Source of the DNA: F1-60-MAGs104 sp964355975
GTDB taxonomy: Bacteria > Planctomycetota > Phycisphaerae > Phycisphaerales > SM1A02
NCBI GenBank assembly: GCA_964355975.1
Contig: CAYHFW010000049.1
Coordinates: 1-12,567, forward strand
DNA length: 12,567 bases
Reading direction: 5' to 3'
Shown here: positions 6,580 through 12,567 of the stretch, piece by piece
How the letters are laid out: each line of letters begins with the position of its first letter
Position numbering within the stretch: position 1 is the stretch's first letter
Position numbers and translations under genes: made by a program
Notes under the pieces: model-generated
Databases searched by the model: none
What the model was told of the DNA's origin: nothing
The model's input: only the letters and a program-made list of their open reading frames with translations

Positions 6580-7679
6580 TGGCNNNNNNNNNNNNNNNNN
6601 NNNNNNNNNNNNNNNNNNNNNNNNNNNNNNNNNNNNNNNNNNNNNNNNNNNNNNNNNNNNNNNNNNNNNNNNNNNNNNNNNNNGTCAAGGCGGGCGAATC
6701 AGGCGCGGATATCGGCATGGCATTCGCGCGCGGCGCGGTCGAAGGCGCGAAGTCGATCCCGATCATCGGATCATTCGTTGAACTCATCGACCACGCGATC
6801 AATGGAGCGGAAAAAGCACTTGAGGCTGGCATCGAGCGCGCGCGACTGACGACCGTTGCGCAAGTCGACAAGAGCGCGGCACTTGTTGACGCTCGAAGTG
6901 CCGCAGCGGCTGGGCTCAGTCGATTCGCAACGGTCGAAGCGGGTCCAGAACTCACGGGCACTTTAGCGGCAAAGCGTGCGCAAGATGAGGCACTTGAAAA
7001 ACTCAGAGCGCACAGCGAAGCAGTCAAGTCGGTCAATGACGCTGCGCTTCGCGACGCGGAAGCGTCAATCACTGCAAGCAATGCTTCGATCGCAAGCGCA
7101 ACGGCGCGGTACAACGCGGTTGAACTCAAAAGAAAAGAGGACGTTGCAAAGGGCATTGCAAACATCAACCAGAAATATGCGGACTCAGAAAAAAAGCGAA
7201 TTGATCAGGAGAACATAAAGCAAGAAGAAGAAGAAAAAAAGATTCAAAACAAGAAACTTGCAGAACAAGACAAGGAAATTGCAGAATACGAAAAAGCCTT
7301 GAAGCAAGAAGCCGATCTTCAAGAAAAGCGACTCGCCGAAGTTGAAAAAGCCGCGAAAAAAGAAGCAGACATCCAAGCAAAAGCGCTCAAGGCGCAGCAG
7401 GATCTTGAAGTGCGCGGGATGGAAACTCGTCTTGAAGCATTGCAGCAAAGCGCGGAGCCTTCGCGTGCGGATCGACTCGGCGAACTCGCAGACAAGGCGG
7501 CGAACCCGCTTATTCAAAGTGGGCAGACCGCGCTCGGTCAATTCAAGTTTGCGGGCGGCAGTGGCAACGAAGTCATGCAAAACGCCGAACAGCAACTTGG
7601 GAGACTCGAAGCGATCGAAGGACTCCAACGCGAGATGCGCGACTACCAGCGACGCATCGCAGACGGGATCGCGGCGTAA
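6579..7679 (+). CDS. Tape measure protein (interrupted by assembly gap)
   Basis: Determines tail length and is threaded through the tail tube. Only ATG-GC is seen before the 100-N gap; 331 residues follow to the TAA at 7677-7679. The first visible part includes 'AKSIPIIGSFVELIDHAI', a hydrophobic helical segment typical of tape measure proteins. It is followed by long Ala/Glu/Lys-rich helices, and by a strongly charged coiled coil at about 7125-7440 (Lys/Glu/Gln-rich, e.g. KQEEEEKK and 'ALKQEADLQEKRLAEVEKAA'). The C-terminus 'EAIEGLQREMRDYQRRIADGI' is also coiled-coil-like. The apparent 366 aa is short for the family, so the gap may hide much more than 100 bases. The frame after the gap has no independent start, so it is taken as the same gene. 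Confidence 0.72.
   Translation: MXXXXXXXXXXXXXXXXXXXXXXXXXXXXXXXXXXVKAGESGADIGMAFARGAVEGAKSIPIIGSFVELIDHAINGAEKALEAGIERARLTTVAQVDKSAALVDARSAAAAGLSRFATVEAGPELTGTLAAKRAQDEALEKLRAHSEAVKSVNDAALRDAEASITASNASIASATARYNAVELKRKEDVAKGIANINQKYADSEKKRIDQENIKQEEEEKKIQNKKLAEQDKEIAEYEKALKQEADLQEKRLAEVEKAAKKEADIQAKALKAQQDLEVRGMETRLEALQQSAEPSRADRLGELADKAANPLIQSGQTALGQFKFAGGSGNEVMQNAEQQLGRLEAIEGLQREMRDYQRRIADGIAA
6584..6683. other. Assembly gap (100 N) at the start of the tape measure gene
   Basis: A run of exactly 100 N beginning five bases into the tape measure reading frame. It is a placeholder of unknown true length; tape measure genes often contain repeats and population variation that break assemblies. 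Confidence 0.97.
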
Positions 7680-8509
7680 TGGCAACGACGATCGAACTCA
7701 AAGAGAGCCGCACGTACAACGCAAACTCGGGCGTCGCAAACGCCGAGCGCGTGTTCCTTGTCGACGACGTCGAAGATGAGGCAGCGATCATCGCGCTCAT
7801 GGACGGGACAAACCTTCCCGCTGCAGATGAACTCTATCCCGCATCGTCGCTTCTGCCGAGCGATCTTTATTTCTACGATTTCTCGATTGCAAAGATGCCA
7901 GAAAACGCGCGATGTTGGCGCGTTGTAGCGCGTTACAAGCCGCGCGAAGAGGGAACAACCGTCACGACCGACCTTCGACCGAACGAAGTCGGCTATCGCA
8001 CGGTGAGCGGATCGCTTCGCTCGACGTTCCAAGATTTGTGGCGCGACAACTCAAGCACAGCCATCACCTATCCGACAAATTACATTCCTGGGCTCACGAC
8101 CGATATTGGCGGAACGAAGATCGACTTTGTCGGTCGTCCGCTTTCGACTCAGATTTTCCAACAGACGCTCACGATCGACATCACCGACGGCGAGATTCCA
8201 AACATGGGAGACAGTGGAATTGCATTGAAAATTGGTACGCGCAACGACTCAATCTTTCTTGGCGCAGCACTCGGGCAGGTCGTGTTTATGGGTTGCAACT
8301 TTACGCGCGTGCCTGACGTGCATCGGTTCTCAATTTCGTACGAATTTCTTTTCGACTCGCAAGGTCATTTGATTCAGTACCCACTTCTCGATTCAGCAGG
8401 GCGACCTGTTCTTGACACAACGCAAAACGCGCAGCAGGTCATGTTCCGTCAACCGTTCCCGCTCTTGTCGAACTTCATGACCCTTTCGCAATACTTCTCA
8501 GGACTCTAA
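7679..8509 (+). CDS. Tail-associated virion protein of unknown family
   Basis: A 276-aa protein whose ATG overlaps the tape measure stop by one base (TAATG), so it is co-translated. It looks mixed alpha/beta with many aromatic and hydroxyl residues. Visible stretches include 'AERVFLVDDVEDEAAIIALM' near residue 25, 'CWRVVARYKP' near 80, 'IDFVGRPLSTQIFQQTLTID' near 150, and 'HRFSISYEFLFDSQGHLIQY' near 220. There is no signal peptide, no membrane segment, and only two Cys. Directly downstream of the tape measure, siphoviruses carry the distal tail and hub/baseplate proteins, so a tail-tip role is plausible, but I do not recognise the family. Confidence 0.6.
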   Translation: MATTIELKESRTYNANSGVANAERVFLVDDVEDEAAIIALMDGTNLPAADELYPASSLLPSDLYFYDFSIAKMPENARCWRVVARYKPREEGTTVTTDLRPNEVGYRTVSGSLRSTFQDLWRDNSSTAITYPTNYIPGLTTDIGGTKIDFVGRPLSTQIFQQTLTIDITDGEIPNMGDSGIALKIGTRNDSIFLGAALGQVVFMGCNFTRVPDVHRFSISYEFLFDSQGHLIQYPLLDSAGRPVLDTTQNAQQVMFRQPFPLLSNFMTLSQYFSGL

Positions 8510-8511
8510 CT

Positions 8512-8649
8512 ATGGCAGATGAAATAACTATCAACGTCACGATCGACATCAAGAAGGGCAACTTCAAGTCGTCGTTTCGTCCTGGCACGATCACGCCCGA
8601 CTTCGCAGGGACGTACGTCACCGATCAAGTTCAGAACATCAACACAAGC
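8512..8649 (+). CDS. Small phage virion-type protein, 3' end lost in gap
   Basis: Begins at an ATG 2 bases after the previous stop, with CAGGA about 9 bases upstream. 46 residues are readable before the N run. They start MADEITINVTIDIKKGNF and end in 'VQNINTS'. This layout (a short beta strand, a K-G turn, then Q-x-I-x-TS) resembles small phage proteins of about 110-150 aa found in tail-tip regions, whose function is unknown to me. The frame just after the gap in the same 100-N phase quickly reaches a stop and has unnatural composition, so the gene probably ends inside the unsequenced stretch. It is less likely that it continues into the next frame as one longer protein, which would need a gap length divisible by three. 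Confidence 0.55.
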
Positions 8650-8749
8650 NNNNNNNNNNNNNNNNNNNNNNNNNNNNNNNNNNNNNNNNNNNNNNNNNNN
8701 NNNNNNNNNNNNNNNNNNNNNNNNNNNNNNNNNNNNNNNNNNNNNNNNN
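8650..8749. other. Assembly gap (100 N) between two virion protein genes
   Basis: A run of exactly 100 N. It hides the end of the preceding gene and the start of the following one, or an internal part if they are a single gene. The true length is unknown. Confidence 0.97.
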
Positions 8750-9721
8750 GACGCGGTCGAAAAGGTCAACGGTCTTGCTCCACCGAAGAAGACATTTGAG
8801 CGCGGCGTTCTAACAACGATCGTTGCTCGAATCGACGGACTGATGGCGGGCATGACGCAAGGAGCGTTGCAAACTGGAACTGTCGTCAGCGGCGGCGAAG
8901 CGATCAAGACGTACCTCTACGATTTTACGGAGGTTTCTTTTTCGATCGGCGACGGTGGTGCGCCAGACACGCTCGCCGCAACGAAGATCAATACCGCAGG
9001 CATAGCAGGCGAGACTCAGTACACGCTTGCGAGCGGAACGGTCACGCAAAAAATCTGCGCAGTGGACTTTGCGCTTGCGCAACGGTTTGATGTTGGCGAC
9101 ATTGTGACACTGACGAGCATCTCAGAGCGCGCGGGCGGCGCGGTCAACGGCGCATTGCTCATTCGCTACATGGCGATCGTGAGCGAGCCGAAAAGTTCGG
9201 CGTCGTTTCTTGCGCGGCTCACGAGTGGTCATGCAACGATTGCGGGACTCTATGCATGGACAGGAGTCAGCGTTCAAGGCAGCGGCTCGCTTCTTGGAAA
9301 GTCACTTGCAGTAAACCTTTTTGAACTCAATGCGGTTCGATCGAGTGAAAACTACGCGAATGTTTTGACGTTGAATGGAACCTCTTACGCGGGTTCCAGT
9401 AATTGGGGGCATGGGCAGGACACGACCGCGATTAGCAAACTACCGTTGCCAACTGGCTCGGCTGGCACAGGTACGATCGTGCAAATGAATCGTGGCACAA
9501 TCAGCGCAACATTGACGACGACTACGGCTGGCTCATTTGTCATCGGCATCGTGTACAAAATCATTACAGTCGGCTCGACAAACTTCACGCTGATCGGCGC
9601 GAGCGCAAATACGGTTGGGATTTCCTTTACCGCGACAGGCATAGGGACAGGCACAGGAACAGCTGGCTTCTACGGGGCGCACTACTGGTTCTATTCAGTT
9701 GCGCCAGTGACTTGTGTATGA
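8750..9721 (+). CDS. Tail-tip/virion protein, 5' end lost in gap
   Basis: The frame is open from the gap edge (DAVEKVNGLAPPKKTFERG...) to TGA at 9719-9721, giving 323 visible residues; the start lies in the gap. The body is beta-rich with Ser/Thr/Gly turns. Near the C-terminus (9527-9664) is a 46-residue module with 'SFVIGIVYKIITVGSTNFT' followed by a G-A-S-A-N-x-V-G-x-x-F-T-A-T-G core and a short Gly-Thr repeat. I recall the same pattern in many unrelated phage tail and head-fibre-type proteins. It is followed by an aromatic end (YGAHYWFYSV). Position after the tape measure and before the glycine-rich protein suggests a structural adsorption-apparatus protein. The stop overlaps the next ATG as ATGA. 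Confidence 0.65.
   Translation, partial: DAVEKVNGLAPPKKTFERGVLTTIVARIDGLMAGMTQGALQTGTVVSGGEAIKTYLYDFTEVSFSIGDGGAPDTLAATKINTAGIAGETQYTLASGTVTQKICAVDFALAQRFDVGDIVTLTSISERAGGAVNGALLIRYMAIVSEPKSSASFLARLTSGHATIAGLYAWTGVSVQGSGSLLGKSLAVNLFELNAVRSSENYANVLTLNGTSYAGSSNWGHGQDTTAISKLPLPTGSAGTGTIVQMNRGTISATLTTTTAGSFVIGIVYKIITVGSTNFTLIGASANTVGISFTATGIGTGTGTAGFYGAHYWFYSVAPVTCV
9527..9664 (+). repeat. Recurrent phage tail module (F-x-x-G-x-x-Y-x-I ... F-T-A-T-G)
   Basis: A 46-codon segment encoding a beta motif with spaced hydrophobics, ending in a Gly-Thr-Gly-Thr run. Only one copy is present here. I recall this pattern from otherwise unrelated phage structural proteins, where it behaves as a mobile domain; that recurrence is from memory, not a search. 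Confidence 0.5.
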
Positions 9722-12174
9722 GCGTGGTTGCGGGCGGTTGTTGTTGCGGCGAGGCTGAACCAACCTACATGGCGTTTGCGTGTTTTCCGAATCGATCTCG
9801 ATCGGTCATATACTCAGGCGCGAATGAAACAACAGTTTTCAACGGTACGCTTATCGACTCAACAAACCCGCCCGCTGGCACGGCGGCGATTGTTTGGATG
9901 GTTGGCGCAGGCGGTGGATCGCGCTCGAGTGACGTGATCGGCGGCGCGGGCTGCATAGTCGAAAAGATCACAACTTTACCGTCATCATCAACCGTCAAGG
10001 TTGGCGGCGGCGGACACGGCGCGGATTCGATTGCCACAGCCTCGACCGTATTCGGCGGCGGGGCAAAGGGCGCGACTACCACAGTTGGGTCGATTGGAAA
10101 ATCCTACGGCGGCGGAGCGACAGGGTGGACGGGCGCGGGCGGCATTATCGCGGGCGGCGGTGGCGGCTCAGGATCACCAGAGTTTTTTGCGTCCTACGGT
10201 TCAGCGGCAAACGGAGGTGATGCGGGCGTAGCCGCCGCTCAGAATGCCTGTGGGCTCACAGGTTGCGGCGCGGCTGGAGGCGGCGCAACTGGCACGTGTT
10301 CCACAGGGACGGCAGGCGCGGGATCTGCGGGCGCGGTACAGGTCGATCCTCCATCGGGCGGAGGAGCGGGTGGAGGCGGAGGCGGAGGCGGACTCAATGG
10401 CGGAGGCGGCGGAACAAACACCGCATCGCCAGCGACGAATGGCGGAGGCGGAGGCGCAGGCGGAAACTCATGCGGCTACACGCTTGCAAGCGCGCAGGCT
10501 GGCGACAACGGATTAGCGCAATCGAACCCGATCACGTCATCGCATGGTGACGGAGGAATCGCAACGCAGGGAGACAATGGACTCTGGTCGATCTATTGGC
10601 GCAAGTGTTCTGATTGCCCGTGTCCTGAGGCATCAAGTGGTTTGCCTCCATTCTTGTACATCTGCTTGACTGAAACGCAACTGCTCGCAATCGTTGCGGC
10701 GGCAAGTCCATGCACGTATGACGGGTTCGGCGACTACTGGATCACGTTCCGCTATCTCAACTATCCGTACACAATCAACGTCAACCCGTTTGGCGGCTCT
10801 TACGGGATTCCGTCCGATCGAAAATGCACTCGCACCGTTCTAACGGTTGACATTGACACAACAAACTCGCGCTATGTGTCCTCGGTCGATGATTGCTGCG
10901 ACATTACATCGGCGAGCCTGTACACCGAACTTTGTACCTCGGCGTGTGTGGATACTTGTCCCGACACGATCTACTTGTGTGGCGATTACATGGAGTCAAT
11001 AGGCGTGCCGATGTGCCGCGATCCATCGAAGACTTACATCATCGAGTACGCAGGGTGCATCTTTATTCTCGGTGCGAGCGGAACAAATGTGCAGTGTGAC
11101 GCGTCTGAATACTCGCCCATGAACGTGGGTGCGTACGGCGGAGAGTTTGAAGAAGAACCCGTCACGTACATTTACACGGTAGGTCCATACTTGTTCAGCG
11201 GCGGTTTCTTTTGTTGCGCTGGAACGACCTTCGACGTTGCAACGAACTGGAGCGGAGTTCAGCCCGTAGCGAACGGGTTCGGGAATTGCCCCGATGAGCA
11301 TGGAGGAACGCCGTACGCCTATCCGCTTTGCTCGCTCACTGGACACAACGCATCAGGCACATTCACTCTGGTGTGCGTGAACGCAGGCGATTTCTATTTC
11401 ACAAATACCCATGTGTGTTATCCCGCTTCCGATCCTTGTGATTGCAGTTCCTGGCCGTGCGGCGTCGACAACAATTCAACCGACCCGCTCGGCGGCGGGT
11501 GTAATGCGGTGGTTGATCCTTGCTCATCGCCAAAATCGGATCTGGCGACAAACTTCACCGTAGTTCAGGCAGCGTTTCCAGGCGACACGCTGACTACTTG
11601 TATGCGACTCGTGCGCTCAACCGCAACAATCGACCCATCGTGGGCGAGTGTTGACACGGTCACAGGAACGATCTACATCGACGATTGTGTATTCACGGGT
11701 GCAGGGACTGGTACTCAATTCGCCAAAAAAATCAATGACGCGCTCGAGGGTTGCATTGTCGCAACGGGCAGCGATTACTGGCTCGGTGATCGTTGCTGCA
11801 CGGCTGATACGACATCTTGTAACGAGTGTCGCGGCGGTTCAGATAATTGGGAACTGTTCTCGATTTCCTCGACCGCTGCCGTTTTCAAAGCGACCTATAG
11901 CCAGTGGTTTCAGGCACAGGTAAGCGTGACGTACACCGAACGCTCATGCTCGTTCTGTTTTTACGAAGACGATATGTGGCAAACCACTTGCCTATGTTGC
12001 GGTGGTGATGGTTATGTGTGCAGCGCGTTTCTTGTTTCACAGTCGGTTGCGGAAAAGTACGGCGTGAGTTCATACGGCGCGGCAATGAACCCGCTGACGG
12101 TTGTGTCAGAGAGTTGCTCGCATGAGCGCGATCCGATCGGTGAGCAGGGCGGCGGCGTGCCTGTGATATCGTGA
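9718..12174 (+). CDS. Large glycine-rich / cysteine-rich putative tail-tip adhesin
   Basis: An 818-aa protein starting at the ATG that overlaps the upstream stop (ATGA); a TTG two codons earlier is less likely. The N-terminus has a Cys triplet (residues 8-10). Residues about 30-280 form a glycine-rich domain: a strand 'AAIVWMVGAGGG', then 'SSTVKVGGGG', then Gly-rich loops peaking in near-pure Gly tracts at 214-249. This matches the general layout of glycine-rich domains in phage tail tips and fibres. From about 297 to 808 the protein is strikingly Cys-rich: I count about 49 Cys overall, with clusters such as CSDCPCP, CDCSSWPC, CNEC and CLCC. There is no classical signal peptide or membrane helix. 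A structural receptor-binding role is inferred from position and composition; disulfides or metal binding are both possible. No enzymatic motif is recognised. Confidence 0.7.
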   Translation: MSVVAGGCCCGEAEPTYMAFACFPNRSRSVIYSGANETTVFNGTLIDSTNPPAGTAAIVWMVGAGGGSRSSDVIGGAGCIVEKITTLPSSSTVKVGGGGHGADSIATASTVFGGGAKGATTTVGSIGKSYGGGATGWTGAGGIIAGGGGGSGSPEFFASYGSAANGGDAGVAAAQNACGLTGCGAAGGGATGTCSTGTAGAGSAGAVQVDPPSGGGAGGGGGGGGLNGGGGGTNTASPATNGGGGGAGGNSCGYTLASAQAGDNGLAQSNPITSSHGDGGIATQGDNGLWSIYWRKCSDCPCPEASSGLPPFLYICLTETQLLAIVAAASPCTYDGFGDYWITFRYLNYPYTINVNPFGGSYGIPSDRKCTRTVLTVDIDTTNSRYVSSVDDCCDITSASLYTELCTSACVDTCPDTIYLCGDYMESIGVPMCRDPSKTYIIEYAGCIFILGASGTNVQCDASEYSPMNVGAYGGEFEEEPVTYIYTVGPYLFSGGFFCCAGTTFDVATNWSGVQPVANGFGNCPDEHGGTPYAYPLCSLTGHNASGTFTLVCVNAGDFYFTNTHVCYPASDPCDCSSWPCGVDNNSTDPLGGGCNAVVDPCSSPKSDLATNFTVVQAAFPGDTLTTCMRLVRSTATIDPSWASVDTVTGTIYIDDCVFTGAGTGTQFAKKINDALEGCIVATGSDYWLGDRCCTADTTSCNECRGGSDNWELFSISSTAAVFKATYSQWFQAQVSVTYTERSCSFCFYEDDMWQTTCLCCGGDGYVCSAFLVSQSVAEKYGVSSYGAAMNPLTVVSESCSHERDPIGEQGGGVPVIS
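10357..10464 (+). repeat. GGCGGA-type low-complexity repeat encoding polyglycine
   Basis: Imperfect tandem GGAGGCGGA/GGCGGC units in frame, giving Gly runs of up to eight residues broken by Leu-Asn and Thr-Asn-Thr spacers. The tract lies inside the glycine-rich domain of the large adhesin-like protein and is prone to slippage and recombination. Confidence 0.8.
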
Positions 12175-12178
12175 GCAG

Positions 12179-12567
12179 ATGAACGCATACGTCACGATCC
12201 ACGGAGTCCGCATCCCGCGCACCGATTGCATTTCGTGGCACATTGAAGCCTCAACCCCAAAATGCCGCAGGGGACTCGATCTCGCTGGTTGTGATTCGTG
12301 CGAGATGAAAGTAGCGGTTCCAAATTACGCAGACAAAATCAAGGGCTACGTCAAAGCGGCGGCGAGCAAGGTCATTCTCGGCTCATTGGATGACGCGCAA
12401 TACGAGGCGCGCGTGGCGGCGTGCAGGGGCTGCAAGGAGTTTCAACCCGTGGAGGGTGCATTGGTCGGCTTTTGCGGCGCGTGCGGCTGTGGCACAAAGC
12501 CAAGCGCGGAACTCAGCCGCAAGGCTCGAATGCCGATGGCATCTTGTCCGCGCAAAGTGTGGGCGGC
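12179..12567 (+). CDS. Cys-rich, zinc-ribbon-like phage protein (3' truncated by window end)
   Basis: The ATG at 12179 lies 4 bases after the previous stop and the frame is open to the window edge, giving 129 readable residues. It has 10 Cys: C17, C29, a C38-x-x-C41 pair, a C82-x-x-C85 pair, C99-x-x-C102-x-C104 (GFCGACGCG), and C123 in 'MASCPRKVW'. The block from C82 to W128 follows the pattern C-x2-C-(x)n-C-x2-C-x-C-(x)n-K-(x)n-CP-x-x-x-W, which I recall from small phage-encoded proteins and which looks like a metal-binding knuckle. The central part (about 50-78) is a basic, Ala-rich helix. Function is unknown. The start 'MNAYVTIHGVRIPR' has no signal sequence, so it is probably cytoplasmic or a virion component. 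As the reading frame has no stop in the window, its full length cannot be given. Confidence 0.68.
   Translation, partial: MNAYVTIHGVRIPRTDCISWHIEASTPKCRRGLDLAGCDSCEMKVAVPNYADKIKGYVKAAASKVILGSLDDAQYEARVAACRGCKEFQPVEGALVGFCGACGCGTKPSAELSRKARMPMASCPRKVWA

Noticed and set aside
7190..7241. Two in-phase A_AAA_AAG heptamers in the tape measure gene as frameshift sites
   Set aside because: They fall in a Lys/Glu-rich coiled coil where such runs are expected. The first slip would reach a stop after two codons, and neither leads to a meaningful frame.
8512..8799. Single 95-codon ORF across the third N gap
   Set aside because: The post-gap part (RGRKGQRSCSTEEDI) is out of frame with the clearly coding frame running on to 9721.
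9376..9398. Inverted repeat TGGAACC / GGTTCCA with a 9-base loop
   Set aside because: It lies inside a coding region with no T tract and only 7 bp of stem; most likely chance from codon content.
8843..9721. Starting the downstream virion protein at the ATG at 8843
   Set aside because: The same frame is open and coding-like up to the gap edge at 8750, and no Shine-Dalgarno precedes 8843, so the real start is in the gap.
9718..9760. Lipobox-like VAGGC at the N-terminus of the large Gly/Cys protein
   Set aside because: There is no basic n-region or hydrophobic h-region before the Cys, so it is not a credible lipoprotein signal.
10239..10421. Minus-strand Pro-rich ORF
   Set aside because: The reverse complement of the polyglycine GGC/GGA tract; a low-complexity shadow.
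1..12567. CRISPR arrays, tRNA/rRNA genes, insertion sequences, attachment sites, integrase
   Set aside because: I looked for spaced direct repeats, clover-leaf elements, transposase motifs and terminal repeats on both strands and saw none.

Overview
The window is a dense, single-strand (+) morphogenesis block of a tailed, dsDNA phage or prophage. Gene order runs capsid, decoration, connectors, tail tube, tail chaperones, tape measure and tail-tip genes, and is that of a siphovirus: there is one tube gene and no sheath gene. Three runs of exactly 100 N (4775-4874, 6584-6683, 8650-8749) mark scaffold joins, so this is probably a metagenomic or draft assembly. The host cannot be named from the sequence. 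The DNA is moderately GC-rich by eye, uses the standard bacterial code, and shows translational coupling throughout (ATGA, TAATG and GTGA overlaps). No integrase, lysis, replication, tRNA or bacterial marker genes are present.

Head region (1-4474): the edge of an upstream gene, an HK97-fold major capsid protein with an N-terminal scaffold-like extension, and a small probable head-decoration protein. A very convincing intrinsic terminator with a GCAA-capped hairpin follows. Next comes an unexpected 418-aa enzyme with an N-terminal SAM-methyltransferase-like domain and a C-terminal GT-A glycosyltransferase-like domain. It is followed by a gp6-like head-tail connector carrying a large internal insertion and a head-closure protein.

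Tail region (4471-7679): an HK97 gp10-like joining protein (interrupted by gap 1), a tail terminator, the tail tube protein, a small unknown protein, and a pair of tail-assembly chaperone ORFs. The chaperone ORFs overlap at a perfect C_CCA_AAA slippery heptamer placed exactly for a lambda G/GT-style -1 frameshift. A coiled-coil tape measure protein (interrupted by gap 2) completes the region.

Tail-tip/adsorption region (7679-12567): an unrecognised 276-aa virion protein, a small protein cut by gap 3, a protein missing its start that carries a short module I recall from other phage proteins, and an 818-aa protein with a glycine-rich domain followed by a strikingly cysteine-rich region (about 49 Cys). 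The window ends inside another Cys-rich, zinc-ribbon-like gene. The most unusual elements are the methyltransferase-glycosyltransferase fusion, the Gly/Cys-rich putative adhesin with its Cys-rich neighbour, and the chaperone frameshift site.
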